Notes under the pieces: generated by a model
The model's input: the letters and a program-made list of their open reading frames with translations, nothing else
Database searches by the model: none
What the model was told of the DNA's origin: nothing
Translations under genes and position numbers: made by a program
Origin: Curtobacterium sp. ISL-83
GTDB lineage: Bacteria > Actinomycetota > Actinomycetes > Actinomycetales > Microbacteriaceae
Assembly (NCBI RefSeq): GCF_018613895.1
Contig: NZ_JAGGPH010000002.1
Location: forward strand, 62,001 to 126,000
Direction: 5' to 3'
DNA: 64,000 nucleotides
Shown here: positions 40,396 to 49,327 of the stretch, piece by piece
How the letters are laid out: every line of letters begins with the position of its first letter
Position numbering within the stretch: the stretch's first letter is position 1

Positions 40396-41964
40396 TCAGT
40401 CGTGGAACGTCTCGATCGACGCGCCGAGGGAGTTCAGTCGTTCCTGCAGCTGCTCGTACCCGCGGGCGATGATGCCGACGTTCCGCAGGACGCTCTCGCC
40501 CTTGGCGGCGAGCATCGCGAGCAGGATGACGACGGCGGGCCGGAGGGCAGGCGGGCAGCTCACCTCGGCACCGGAGAAGTGCGTCGGGCCGGTGACGTCG
40601 AGCCGGTGCGGGTCGCGCAGCGTGACGCTCGCGCCGAGCCGGGTGAGGTCGAGCAGGTGGATGGCCCGCCCCTCGTAGACCCAGTCGTGCACGAGGGTGG
40701 TGCCCTCGGCCATGGCGGCGATCACGACGAAGAACGGCAGGTTGTCGATGTTCAGCCCGGGGAACGGCATCGCGTGGATCTTGTCGATCGGTGCGTGCAG
40801 CTCGGACGGGTGCACGGTGATGTCGACCAGGCGGGTGCGGCCGTTCGCGGCGGCGTACTCCTCGGTGACGTCGAAGCGCAGGCCCATCTCGGCCAGGGTC
40901 GCGAGCTCGATCTCGAGGAACTCGATCGGGGCGCGCGTGACGGTGAGGGTGGAAGCGGTGACGATGCCGGCGGTGAGCAGGCTCATCGCCTCGACCGGGT
41001 CCTCGCTGGGCCAGTAGTCGACGACCTCGTCGATGCGGCTCTTGCCGGTGATGCGGAGCGTGGTGGTGCCGATGCCCTCGATCTGCACGCCCAGGAGCTC
41101 CAGGAAGAAGCAGAGGTCCTGCACCATGTAGTTGGGGCTGGCGTTCCGGAGCACCGTCACGCCGTCGCGCGCGGCCGCGGCGAGGATCGCGTTCTCGGTC
41201 ACGGTGTCGCCGCGCTCGGTCAGGACGACGGACTTCGTCGGGACCTCGGTGTTCGCGACGCCGACCTCGTACCAGCCGGAGGTCGCTTCGACGTCGACAC
41301 CGAACGGACGCAGGGCGATGAGGTGCGGCTCGACCGTGCGGGTGCCGAGGTCGCAGCCGCCGGCGTACGGCAGCCGGAACGACCCGTACCGACCGCTCAG
41401 CGGCCCGAGGAACATCAGGACGCTCCGCGTGCGGCGGGCAGCGTCGGCGTCGATCGCGTCGAGGTTGAGGTCGCTCGGGGCGACGATCTCGAGCGTCTCG
41501 CCGTCGACGGACCACGTGACGCTCGCGCCGAGGCTGCGGAGGACGTCGATGATGCGGTCGACCTCGACGATGCGCGCGACCCGGTGCAGCCGCGTGACCC
41601 CGCGGTTCAGGAGCGACGCGCAGAGCAGTGCGACCGCCGCGTTCTTGCTCGAGTTCACCGCGATCGAGCCGCTGAGCTTCCGGCCGCCCTGCACCCGCAG
41701 GTGGGCACGCTGCGGGGCGCCGCCGATGGAGACGATCTGCTGGTCGAGGGCGTCGCTGATGCGGGTGAGCATCTCGAGCGACAGGTTCTGGCCGCCCTGC
41801 TCGATCCGGTTGATCGCGCTCTGGCTGGTGCCGACGCGTTCGGCGAGCTGGGCCTGGGTCATGCTGCGTCCCTTGCGGGCGCCCCGGATCAGGGCGCCGA
41901 CCTCGCGGAGCGGGGCGGACGTGGCCGTGACGGCCGGGGGGACGACGGTGGTGGTGTCGGTCAT
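40396..41964 (-). CDS. MurA-type enolpyruvyl transferase with N-terminal XRE helix-turn-helix
   Basis: A 522-residue fusion. Residues about 20-75 are an XRE HTH (RGARKGRSMTQAQLAERVGTSQSAINRIEQG). From about 85 onward the protein is an EPSP-synthase-fold UDP-N-acetylglucosamine enolpyruvyltransferase: LSGSIAVNSSKNAAVALLCASLL, PYAGGCDLGTRTVEPH with the catalytic Cys position retained, and IDNLPFFVVIAAMAEGT. ATG 41964 has no ribosome-binding site; GTG 41973, near a TGTTAG -10-like box, suggests a possible leaderless start. HTH-MurA paralogues of this form are known in actinobacteria. It may sense or make a muropeptide precursor; the housekeeping murA should be elsewhere. Confidence 0.87.
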   Translation of the reverse strand: MTDTTTVVPPAVTATSAPLREVGALIRGARKGRSMTQAQLAERVGTSQSAINRIEQGGQNLSLEMLTRISDALDQQIVSIGGAPQRAHLRVQGGRKLSGSIAVNSSKNAAVALLCASLLNRGVTRLHRVARIVEVDRIIDVLRSLGASVTWSVDGETLEIVAPSDLNLDAIDADAARRTRSVLMFLGPLSGRYGSFRLPYAGGCDLGTRTVEPHLIALRPFGVDVEATSGWYEVGVANTEVPTKSVVLTERGDTVTENAILAAAARDGVTVLRNASPNYMVQDLCFFLELLGVQIEGIGTTTLRITGKSRIDEVVDYWPSEDPVEAMSLLTAGIVTASTLTVTRAPIEFLEIELATLAEMGLRFDVTEEYAAANGRTRLVDITVHPSELHAPIDKIHAMPFPGLNIDNLPFFVVIAAMAEGTTLVHDWVYEGRAIHLLDLTRLGASVTLRDPHRLDVTGPTHFSGAEVSCPPALRPAVVILLAMLAAKGESVLRNVGIIARGYEQLQERLNSLGASIETFHD

Positions 41965-42036
41965 GTTCGTCACGCTAACACGGTGATGAGATAAAAACCG
42001 GTCATGGGAGCCTCCGCGCCGCGGAATACGACCCGC

Positions 42037-43086
42037 TTACCTCGTATCTGAGAGTTTTCCGCGGTCGTGTCCCCCGACGGGTGGACCGGTCGGTGCCGGT
42101 GCCGGTGCCAGTCCTGGTGTTGGTGGTGCCGGTGCTACCGCTGCTCCTGGGGGGATGGCGCCCGTTGGCGCGGCTCCTGCCTGCTCGATCGAGGCGGCCA
42201 ACCGGCGGAGGGCGTCGTGCGACGGCGAGCCCGGTTCGGCGTGGTAGACGACCATGAGCTGGCCCGTGCTGCCGGTGACGGCGAACTTCTCGTGGCGTAG
42301 TTCGAGCGGCCCGACCTCCGGGTGGAGCATCACGCTCGTCCCGCCGACCTTGCCCCGGACGTCGTGCCGGGCCCAGAGCTCGCGGAACCGGTCGCTCACG
42401 GCCGACAGCTCGGCGACCAGGTCCTGCAACCGCGGGTCGTCGAGATCGGTGCCGGCGGCCGCGCGCAGCCCGGACACGGCCTCCTCGGTCGCTCGGTCCC
42501 AGTCCTGGTGCAGCGTCCGGTCTCGCGGGTCGGTGAACGCGGCGCGGAGCAGGTTCACGCCGGGCCGGTACTGGGGCGAGAGTGCGCGGGCGAGCGGGTT
42601 CGCGGCGAGGACGTCGAGCCAGCGGCCCTGGACGAAGGTCGGCACCGGCAGCTCGTCGATCAGCTGCACGATCGCGGGGTCGACGCGGTCCTCGAGAGTC
42701 GTCGGTGCGGCCGTGGTCGGTGCCGTCGTGGTCGGTCCCGGCGTCGTCGCTGTCCTCGGCGTCGTCCTCGTCGTCCTCGTCGCCGTCCCCGGTGCACGGA
42801 GCACGGCCGGTGCGGCGCGGCCGAGCTGCTGCAGGTACGCGGTCCCCTCGCGGTCCAGGTGCAGGACGCGAGCGAGGGCGTCGAGGACCTGTGCGGACGG
42901 GTTGTGGTCCCGACCCTGTTCCAGCCGGAGGTAGTAGTCCGGGCTGATCCCCGCGAGCAGCGCCAGTTCCTCACGACGGAGTCCCGGGACCCGCCGGCGG
43001 GGGCCGCGGGGGAGCCCGACCTGCTCGGGCGTGACGAGTTGCCGACGTGCCTTGAGGTACTCGCCGAGGGGGTTCGTGCCGTCCAC
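42037..43086 (-). CDS. XRE-family regulator with MmyB-like ligand domain
   Basis: A 349-residue regulator. The N-terminal HTH (about 8-75) reads LGEYLKARRQLVTPEQVGLP, then VPGLRREELALLAGISPDYYLRLEQGRDHNPSAQVLDALARVL, the hallmark of the DUF/MmyB-type regulators common in actinobacteria. Residues about 130-310 match the MmyB-like PAS fold (LIDELPVPTFVQGRWLDVLAANPLARALSP, and LMVVYHAEPGSPSHDALRRL). Between them is a Thr/Ala/Pro linker, and the C-terminus is a Pro/Ala-rich tail. It diverges from a short-chain dehydrogenase gene, a typical arrangement in which it represses the dehydrogenase. Confidence 0.9.
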   Translation of the reverse strand: MDGTNPLGEYLKARRQLVTPEQVGLPRGPRRRVPGLRREELALLAGISPDYYLRLEQGRDHNPSAQVLDALARVLHLDREGTAYLQQLGRAAPAVLRAPGTATRTTRTTPRTATTPGPTTTAPTTAAPTTLEDRVDPAIVQLIDELPVPTFVQGRWLDVLAANPLARALSPQYRPGVNLLRAAFTDPRDRTLHQDWDRATEEAVSGLRAAAGTDLDDPRLQDLVAELSAVSDRFRELWARHDVRGKVGGTSVMLHPEVGPLELRHEKFAVTGSTGQLMVVYHAEPGSPSHDALRRLAASIEQAGAAPTGAIPPGAAVAPAPPTPGLAPAPAPTGPPVGGHDRGKLSDTR

Positions 43087-43268
43087 GTGACGACGGTAAC
43101 GCCTGCCGGTCGAGGGCGGCAGCATCGGCGGGCGCGATCGGATCCTGGTCCTGGCAGGGCACTGCTCCACCGGGGTCTCTCGTCACGGTCGCGAGGGGCG
43201 TGACGATGGCCTCCGGCGACGAGGACCGGACCGTCCGGACCACCGTCGCCGTCATCGGAAGGACCACC

Positions 43269-44207
43269 ATGACCACCCAGATCACCACGCCGTTCCACTG
43301 GACCGACACCGCCGACCAGGTCAGCGAGGGCATCGACCTGACGGGCAAGCGTGCGGTCGTGACCGGTGCCGCGTCCGGCATCGGCGTCGAGACGGTGCGC
43401 ACCCTCGCACGCCGCGGCGCCGACGTCACGATCGCCGCGCGCCGGATGGACGCGGCGCAGCGTGTCGCCGAGGAGGTGTCCGCGGACACCGGGAACCCGA
43501 ACGTGCACACCGCGCCGCTCGAGCTGACCGACCGGCGGTCCGTCGCCGCCTTCGCCGACTCGTGGACCGGCCCCCTGGACCTGCTCGTCAACAACGCCGG
43601 CGTCATGATGATCCAGGACCTGACGCGGAACGCCGACGGTCGGGAGATGCAGTTCGCGACGAACCACCTCGGACACTTCGACCTCACCACACGCCTGCAC
43701 GACGCCCTCGCCAGCGCGTCCGACGGCGCCCGCGTCGTCGTCGTGAGCTCGTCCGGCCACCTGTTCGGACCGGTCGTGTTCGACGACGTCGACTACCGCT
43801 TCCGCATCTACGACCCCGTGTCCGCGTACGCCCAGTCGAAGACCGCGGAGATCCTGTTCGCCGTGGGGGCGACGGAGCGCTGGGCCGACGACGGCATCAC
43901 CGTGAACGCGCTCAACCCCGGCGCGATCAAGACCGACCTGCAGCGCCACGTCGGCGGCTCGCTCGCCACCCCGGAGCACCTGCAGAAGAACGTGCAGCAG
44001 GGCGCCTCGACGAGCGTGTTCGTCGCGGTCTCACCCCTGCTGGCGGGCATCGGCGGCCGCTACTTCAACGACAACACCGAGGCGACGCCCGCCACGGAGC
44101 GCATCACCGACCCGGCCGTCCTGGTGACCACCGTCGCGCCCTACGCGCTCGACCCGGAGAACGCCGACCGCATGTGGACCATGTCCGAGCGGTTCCTCGC
44201 AGCCTGA
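43269..44207 (+). CDS. Short-chain dehydrogenase/reductase
   Basis: A 312-residue Rossmann-fold oxidoreductase. The cofactor motif is VVTGAASGIGVET (TGxxxGxG), the structural motif NNAG occurs in LLVNNAGVMM, and the active-site Tyr-Lys pair is in YAQSK, preceded by Ser in VVSSSGHL. The sequence resembles the NADP-dependent retinol dehydrogenase/protochlorophyllide-like subgroup. ATG 43269 has GGAAGGA upstream. The divergent MmyB-type regulator is the probable controller. A HIBADH-like gene follows 68 bp downstream and is likely co-transcribed. Substrate unknown. Confidence 0.92.
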   Translation: MTTQITTPFHWTDTADQVSEGIDLTGKRAVVTGAASGIGVETVRTLARRGADVTIAARRMDAAQRVAEEVSADTGNPNVHTAPLELTDRRSVAAFADSWTGPLDLLVNNAGVMMIQDLTRNADGREMQFATNHLGHFDLTTRLHDALASASDGARVVVVSSSGHLFGPVVFDDVDYRFRIYDPVSAYAQSKTAEILFAVGATERWADDGITVNALNPGAIKTDLQRHVGGSLATPEHLQKNVQQGASTSVFVAVSPLLAGIGGRYFNDNTEATPATERITDPAVLVTTVAPYALDPENADRMWTMSERFLAA

Positions 44208-44275
44208 CCGCGTGCCATCGCGGCACGAGTCAGCACACACCCGACACGACACGACACACTCAGGAAGGAACCACC

Positions 44276-45112
44276 ATGCTCACCACGACCCTCGCCGTCG
44301 GCTGGATCGGACTCGGAGACCAGGGCGCTCCGATGGCCCGCGCGATCGCTGAAGCCGGCCACACCCTGCACGTGTGGGCCCGGCGTCCGGGCTCGCTCGA
44401 CGCGCTCGACGGACTCCCCGTCACCGTGCACGCCACGCCGGCGGAGCTCGGCGCCGCGAGCGACGTCGTCGGCCTCTGCCTGAACGACGACGACGGCGTC
44501 CGCGACGTGGTGACCACCGGTGGCCTCCTCGCCGGGATGCGGGCCGGCTCCGTCCTCGTGCACCACGGCACAGGCCTCCCGGCCTTCGCGCTGGAGCTCG
44601 CCGACCTCGCCGCACCCACCGGCGTGCACGTCCTCGACGCGCCGGTGAGCGGGGGCCGCGCCGGCGCCGTCGCGCGTCGACTCGTGACGATCGTCGGCGG
44701 GGACGCGGCGGTCCTCGAGCGCGTCCGCCCGGTCTTCGAGACGTTCTCGGCCACCATCGCGCACATGGGCGGTCCCGGGACCGGTCAGACCGCGAAGCTC
44801 CTCAACAACGCCCTGCTGATGGCGAACCAGGAGAGCCTGGACCGGGTGCTCCACATTGCGGGTGCCCTCGGCGTGGAGACGGGTCCGCTCGTCGAGGTCC
44901 TCCGATCCGGCACCGGGTCGAGCCGCGCGCTCGACGCTCTCGGCAGCGCGATCACTCCGGAGAACGCGGACCACCTCGAACGGATGCAGTTGGTCGACAT
45001 GGAGATCTTCGCCGAGGCCGTCGCCGGGCTGGGTGCGGACGTGGTGCCGTTCATCGAGCGTGCGGTCCGTGGAGCGCACGCGCTTCCGCGGCTGGCGGAC
45101 GAGGTCCGGTGA
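44276..45112 (+). CDS. NAD(P)-dependent oxidoreductase, 3-hydroxyisobutyrate dehydrogenase-like
   Basis: A 278-residue dehydrogenase. The N-terminal Rossmann domain starts VGWIGLGDQGAPMARAIAEAGH, the substrate loop is LDAPVSGGRAGAV, and the catalytic Lys lies in GPGTGQTAKLLNN (GxxGxGxxxKxxxN). It belongs to the beta-hydroxyacid dehydrogenase family; substrates range over hydroxyisobutyrate, tartronate semialdehyde and related acids. ATG 44276 follows AGGAAGGA. It is probably in the same transcript as the SDR gene and under the same MmyB-type regulator. Confidence 0.9.
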   Translation: MLTTTLAVGWIGLGDQGAPMARAIAEAGHTLHVWARRPGSLDALDGLPVTVHATPAELGAASDVVGLCLNDDDGVRDVVTTGGLLAGMRAGSVLVHHGTGLPAFALELADLAAPTGVHVLDAPVSGGRAGAVARRLVTIVGGDAAVLERVRPVFETFSATIAHMGGPGTGQTAKLLNNALLMANQESLDRVLHIAGALGVETGPLVEVLRSGTGSSRALDALGSAITPENADHLERMQLVDMEIFAEAVAGLGADVVPFIERAVRGAHALPRLADEVR

Positions 45113-45153
45113 GCTGACCGCGCCGGGCGTCGCTCTCCGGACGGCGAACGCCG

Positions 45154-45405
45154 TCAGGCGGTCGGCTTCCGGGCAGCACGCCGGTCCCGCCGCTCCATCC
45201 TGCTCAGCCAGAGCCGCGAGGAGTACTTCGCCGCACGCCGGACCGATCCGTACCCGGTGAGGAACGCGCCTCCGCTCACCGGGATCGCGCCACCGGAGAC
45301 GGTGTCGGTGACCCGCACCTGCCAGAAGGGCCCGAAGAGTCGTCGCGCTTGCACGTCGAACCGCGGGTCGACGTCCGGGAACTCCGGCCCTCCACCTCTC
45401 GTCAT
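45154..45405 (-). CDS. Small basic hypothetical protein
   Basis: An 83-residue frame (ATG 45405) with an acidic N-terminal third, a Gly/Ser middle and a strongly basic C-terminus (RRAAKYSSRLWLSRMERRDRR). No membrane segment or known domain. It converges with the HIBADH-like gene with 41 bp between the stops. The composition is consistent with a real small protein, but the evidence is only an open frame without a strong ribosome-binding site. Confidence 0.4.
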   Translation of the reverse strand: MTRGGGPEFPDVDPRFDVQARRLFGPFWQVRVTDTVSGGAIPVSGGAFLTGYGSVRRAAKYSSRLWLSRMERRDRRAARKPTA

Positions 45406-45472
45406 GGTGGGAGTCTCGCAGTTCGCGCTGTGCCCGTCGCTGCGAGGTCATGCAGTCCACTGGGCGGGTGGA

Positions 45473-45778
45473 TCACGGAGCGTTTCGATCAGAGTGTTCA
45501 GAGCGGTCGGACAGCGGGCCCGATGCCGCTCGGGCGAGACCGGACGATGTTCGCTGCCGGTTGCGCTCAGCCCGGTCGTTCAGCGCAACGACGAGCATCC
45601 CGCCACCCATGATGAGCCACAGCGCAGCCACGAAGTACCGGAACGCACTCGGCTCGGCGATCGCAAGCCCGAGCCATGCGAGCCCGACACCGAGCCACAA
45701 GCAGCTGATTGCAACCCCGGGCCGGCCGAACAGCGACCGAACCAGTGTGCGGTGCTCTTCGGGCGTTCTCTCGGACAT
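45473..45778 (-). CDS. Small two-helix membrane protein
   Basis: A 101-residue protein from ATG 45778. Two adjacent hydrophobic helices (GVAISCLWLGVGLAWLGLAIA and YFVAALWLIMGGGMLVVALN) are followed by a polar Ser/Arg tail. The N-terminus SERTPEEHRTLVRSLFGRPG is polar and basic, consistent with a cytoplasmic start. No family recognised. It is divergent from the hypothetical gene at 45895. Confidence 0.6.
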   Translation of the reverse strand: MSERTPEEHRTLVRSLFGRPGVAISCLWLGVGLAWLGLAIAEPSAFRYFVAALWLIMGGGMLVVALNDRAERNRQRTSSGLARAASGPLSDRSEHSDRNAP

Positions 45779-45894
45779 GCGAGCGAGGCTACGCCGCGAC
45801 GGGACCAGGCAGTGAAGCGGGCCGCATCGCGCCCCGGAGACGATCGTGCACCGACGCGGTTGGCTCCGTCGATGCATCGAGACAGACTCCTCGC

Positions 45895-46335
45895 ATGGAA
45901 CCAGAGTTCACCGCCGCCGATCTGCGCCGCGCGTTCGCTCCTGAGCCCGGCGTCGACGCCATGGTCCTTCCGGACGCGACGGTGATCGGATCTACCGGAG
46001 CGGACGTCGACCGACTTCGCGCAGCACTCGCACGCTCACCCTGGCACGTCCTCGATGCCGGGCCTGAAGACGAACTCGGTCCGACCCGGGTGCGGCCGGC
46101 ACCCGGAGTGCTCGTCAACTTCTCCCTCGGCCTGGGCGCTCCGATCACGTTCGACTTCGATCTGCGCGAGATCATCGATGATGCCTCGCTGACGGCACTC
46201 CTCGATCTCCTGCGATTCGTGGCCTCGAGCACCGGCAAGGACGTCAGCATGCACGCGGAGGGAGACAGCGCCGGCTCGGCCGTCCTCGAGGTCGGCGCAA
46301 TCGATGGCTCCGTGATGCTCAGGCCCTTGCACTGA
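45895..46335 (+). CDS. Hypothetical soluble protein
   Basis: A 146-residue acidic protein from ATG 45895. No signal peptide or membrane segment. The sequence alternates strand-like and helix-like parts (APGVLVNFSLGLGAPITFDFDL, SLTALLDLLRFVASSTGKDV), suggesting a compact alpha/beta fold, but I recognise no domain. It begins a stretch of small accessory genes. Confidence 0.55.
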   Translation: MEPEFTAADLRRAFAPEPGVDAMVLPDATVIGSTGADVDRLRAALARSPWHVLDAGPEDELGPTRVRPAPGVLVNFSLGLGAPITFDFDLREIIDDASLTALLDLLRFVASSTGKDVSMHAEGDSAGSAVLEVGAIDGSVMLRPLH

Positions 46336-46635
46336 CAGCCTGGCGGCTGTTCGACCGCCTTGAAGCATCGTCCATCGTCGTGGAGTGGTTGCGCTCGATA
46401 GGCGTTCGACGAACCAGGGCCTTCATCGATCCTGACAATCGATCAGCCGCGGAACCCAAGAGCACGATCCTGGTTCCGCGCTGATGCGACGCCACGGCTC
46501 ACGGTGTGCCTTGGTACCTCGCGCCGTGCCTTCAACCCCCTGGTAGACGCGGGGCACGACGGCCGATGCGGCGATGGCGGCCGAGCTAGGCTGGTACAAG
46601 GATCGAAGGCACCAGAGCTGCTCACCGGGGGGACC
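46336..46635. other. 300-bp stretch without a supported gene
   Basis: Only overlapping short frames with antisense-type codon use are present. It includes a low-GC patch at 46415-46450 that may hold the promoter for the lipoprotein gene that follows. I see no RNA gene or strong hairpin. Confidence 0.5.
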
Positions 46636-47121
46636 ATGCGCATTCTGTTGACCGCGATGACGGCAGTTGCCGCACTTGTCGCGCTGGCGGGCTGCGTCGG
46701 CACAGCGCCACACATTGCCGACCACACACCAGCGTCTACCGCGAAGGTCGCGACTCCGAAAGCCAAGCACGCACCTGATCAGGGCGTCGCAGTCACCTGC
46801 TCGGGGTTGTCAGAACTGCAGTCCAACCTGTCCATCGCAACGCTGGGACGCAGTGCCGGCACGCTGAGGGACGACGGCTACGCAGCCATCATCAATCTCA
46901 CTCCCACCACGCTGTCCGGGCTGCTCCGGACGCCGAACGTCGGGCTCAGTCCGGACCTCGTGGCCCTGCAGGACGCTGTGAACAACTCGCCCTCCACGGT
47001 GGCGTCCACGAAGTTCGACCCCGATGCTGCACCCTTCACCGGAGCGCTCCGGCAGGCAGCGGCCGATTGCGAGAAGAACGGGACGCCTCTCGTCGCATAC
47101 GCCCCGGCAGGCCAAGGGTAG
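46636..47121 (+). CDS. Secreted lipoprotein, unknown function
   Basis: A 161-residue lipoprotein precursor. The N-terminus (MRILLTAMTAVAALVALAGC) is a signal peptide ending in a canonical lipobox LAGC, so residue 20 would be the lipidated cysteine. The mature part has a Thr/Ala/Lys-rich linker and a domain with two cysteines (CSGLSEL and AADCEKNG) that may form a disulphide. No family recognised. It lies 77 bp upstream of an LCP-family gene that lacks its usual membrane anchor, which makes the pair noteworthy. Confidence 0.75.
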   Translation: MRILLTAMTAVAALVALAGCVGTAPHIADHTPASTAKVATPKAKHAPDQGVAVTCSGLSELQSNLSIATLGRSAGTLRDDGYAAIINLTPTTLSGLLRTPNVGLSPDLVALQDAVNNSPSTVASTKFDPDAAPFTGALRQAAADCEKNGTPLVAYAPAGQG

Positions 47122-47198
47122 CCATTTGAGGTACTTGAACCGGTCGCCGTCAGTGACGCCGATCCGTCACTCGCCTCGACCGTTTCCAGCGCGTCGAT

Positions 47199-48287
47199 GT
47201 GGATTACGGCAAAGCCAAGACCCAGGACATCAGCGCCATCAAGGGCGGTGCGAACATCTTGCTGATCGGTTCCGACACACGCGTCGGACAGACTGCGGAG
47301 CAGCACGACGCCGATGGCGCCCGCAACGACGTCACCATGCTCGTCCACATCAGTGAAGACCATTCACAAGTCACCATCGTGTCGTTCCCGCGAGACACGA
47401 TGGTGCCGATCCCGGCGTGCACGGATCCGGACACAGGGAAGTCCAGCTATCCGCAGACGAAGGCGATGTTCAACACTTCCCTGGCCGAAGGCGGCCCCAA
47501 GGGGGGAGTCGCATGCGTCGTGCAGACGGTGGAGAACCTCACCGGTCTGTCGATCCCGTACGCCGGGCTGATCACCTTCGATGGTGTCATTGCGATGAGC
47601 AACGCGCTCGGTGGCGTCACAGTGTGCATCGCGAAGCCCATCCACGATGGCACCTTCCTGAATCTTCCTGCTGGGCAAGTGCCCCTCAAGGGGGATCAAG
47701 CACTGGCTTTCCTCCGCACCCGCCACGGTGTTGGCGACGGCAGCGACGTCGCACGCATCAGCAACCAGCAGGTCTTCTTGTCCGCGATGCTCAGGCAACT
47801 CACCAGCGACGGCGCCCTTTCGAATCCGGTGACGCTCTACAAGTTCGCTTCCGCGGCGACGTCGAACATGACGTTGTCCGAGGGCTTGAACAACACGGGC
47901 ACGCTGGTGTCACTCGCAGCCGCGGTTCGCAACACCAACACCTCAGACATGCTGCTGGTGCAGTACCCGACGGAACAAGACCCGGAAAACATCAACCGGC
48001 TCGTCGTGAGTCAGGACGCAGCACACAGCCTCAACGTCGCGCTTCAGGACGATGCGCGAACGCAGATCGCCCAAGGGGCGATCGGTCGCGGTGCCGTGGT
48101 CTCACCCGGGGCATCTCCTCTGCCCAACTCCGGCTCCAACAACAGTTCGCCCGAACCGAAGCCTTCCTCTGGCACCCCGGTTTCGAACGGTGCTGCGCCG
48201 AGCGACAACACGCCCGTAGCGCTCCCTTCGTCCGTCACCGGACAAAGCGCCGCTGAACAGACCTGCTCGAAGGGCACGCGGCAGTAA
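47199..48287 (+). CDS. LytR-CpsA-Psr (LCP) family protein lacking its N-terminal membrane anchor
   Basis: A 362-residue LCP phosphotransferase-type domain: ILLIGSDTRVGQ, DVTMLVHISEDHSQVTIVSFPRDTMVPIP with the family's Arg-Asp pair, ALAFLRTRHGVGDGSDVARISNQQVFLSAML. The C-terminus is a Ser/Pro/Asn-rich tail ending in QTCSKG, common in microbacterial relatives. Those proteins have a cytoplasmic N-terminus and one membrane helix before the domain; here the frame is closed by TGA at 47154-47156, 42 bp before GTG 47199. No signal is encoded, so this enzyme, which would attach polymers to the wall outside the cell, could not be exported. It is probably a 5'-truncated relic. Confidence 0.8.
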   Translation: MDYGKAKTQDISAIKGGANILLIGSDTRVGQTAEQHDADGARNDVTMLVHISEDHSQVTIVSFPRDTMVPIPACTDPDTGKSSYPQTKAMFNTSLAEGGPKGGVACVVQTVENLTGLSIPYAGLITFDGVIAMSNALGGVTVCIAKPIHDGTFLNLPAGQVPLKGDQALAFLRTRHGVGDGSDVARISNQQVFLSAMLRQLTSDGALSNPVTLYKFASAATSNMTLSEGLNNTGTLVSLAAAVRNTNTSDMLLVQYPTEQDPENINRLVVSQDAAHSLNVALQDDARTQIAQGAIGRGAVVSPGASPLPNSGSNNSSPEPKPSSGTPVSNGAAPSDNTPVALPSSVTGQSAAEQTCSKGTRQ

Positions 48288-48323
48288 GCGCCCTACGCTC
48301 GTCCCCACGCAGTGAAGGATGAG

Positions 48324-49205
48324 CTATCGAGGAGTAGCTGACATGCGTCGGCGCTGCCTTGCCTCGTCCACGGTCAGGGCTCTGGCTCCGGCCGCTCGCA
48401 GGATCGCATGCGTGGACGCGTCGACGAGGTCGACGCCGAGCCGGACGTCGGGTTCGGTCCAGCCAGACCCGCGCAAACCGGCATGACGCATCGGCGTCAA
48501 CGTCGTGTACCCGGCGCGGTACTCAGCCGAAGCCCGCACCTCGACGGCCATCCGGACCACTCCCGCAGCGCTGAGCAACGCGACCACCGCTGCACCGCCC
48601 ACGATGCGGAATGCGACTGCCGGGCCGTGATCAAGGAGCAAGACCACCGCCAACCCGACGAGCGCAATCACAGCCGCGTTGACGGTGATCCCCGCAAAAC
48701 GCCGCAGGCCAGCAGCGGTCGTTCCCGGCAAGAGCTCCCGCGTCATTCCCGCAGACCAGCGCCACTGCGGCAACCGTGCGCCGAACACTGCGGGCCGAAT
48801 CCCCTCGTTCCTGACCCATCGGTCGTAGTCATCAGGGGAACGCAAATGGGGTGCAATCGCCGCCGCTGTCACCGTCGGATTGTCTGGCAGCAGCACGCTG
48901 AGTGCCGCTCCTTCGATCAGGAACCGCAGCCGCCGCAACTGCACCGCGAACGACATCGCGACGATGATCCCGACCAGAGCGATGACGACCGTCCCGAAGA
49001 CGGTACCGACCGCCCCCAGGGAGCCCGAGCCGGAGCCGGTCGACCTGACAAGCGAACCGCAGGCTGCCGCCGCGACCACCCCGACCGCCAGCCCGATGAG
49101 TGCAGTGGTCCGCGCTCTGCGGCGTCGGCGCACCAAGATCGCCGTCCCTCGCCCCAGCCTGGGCTCCCACGGCGATACCGGTCTCGTCTCTGTCGCGGTC
49201 CCCAC
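48324..49205 (-). CDS. Polytopic membrane protein, unknown function
   Basis: A 293-residue protein from GTG 49205 (ATG 49274 is an alternative). There are four hydrophobic segments: TTALIGLAVGVVAAAACGSL, AVGTVFGTVVIALVGIIVAMSF, ITVNAAVIALVGLAVVLLLD and RIVGGAAVVALLSAAGVVRM. A soluble loop of about 70 residues lies between the second and third, and a C-terminal cytoplasmic-type domain of about 60 residues follows. No family recognised. It converges with the LCP gene and diverges from the next membrane protein. Confidence 0.6.
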   Translation of the reverse strand: MGTATETRPVSPWEPRLGRGTAILVRRRRRARTTALIGLAVGVVAAAACGSLVRSTGSGSGSLGAVGTVFGTVVIALVGIIVAMSFAVQLRRLRFLIEGAALSVLLPDNPTVTAAAIAPHLRSPDDYDRWVRNEGIRPAVFGARLPQWRWSAGMTRELLPGTTAAGLRRFAGITVNAAVIALVGLAVVLLLDHGPAVAFRIVGGAAVVALLSAAGVVRMAVEVRASAEYRAGYTTLTPMRHAGLRGSGWTEPDVRLGVDLVDASTHAILRAAGARALTVDEARQRRRMSATPR

Positions 49206-49327
49206 GACGCCATCCTGGCCGCCCCGCGCGCGGTCCGAAAGCCTCCGGAAGCAATTCGCGATCGGCCGGAACATCGTGAAGCCGACCGCCTCCCGCAACT
49301 CCGCTGGCCCGTTGCTACCTTCATGTC

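Noticed and set aside
40396..41964. Calling the HTH-MurA gene the housekeeping murA
   Set aside because: Its N-terminal DNA-binding domain and gene context are not those of a wall-synthesis operon, so the housekeeping copy is assumed to be elsewhere.
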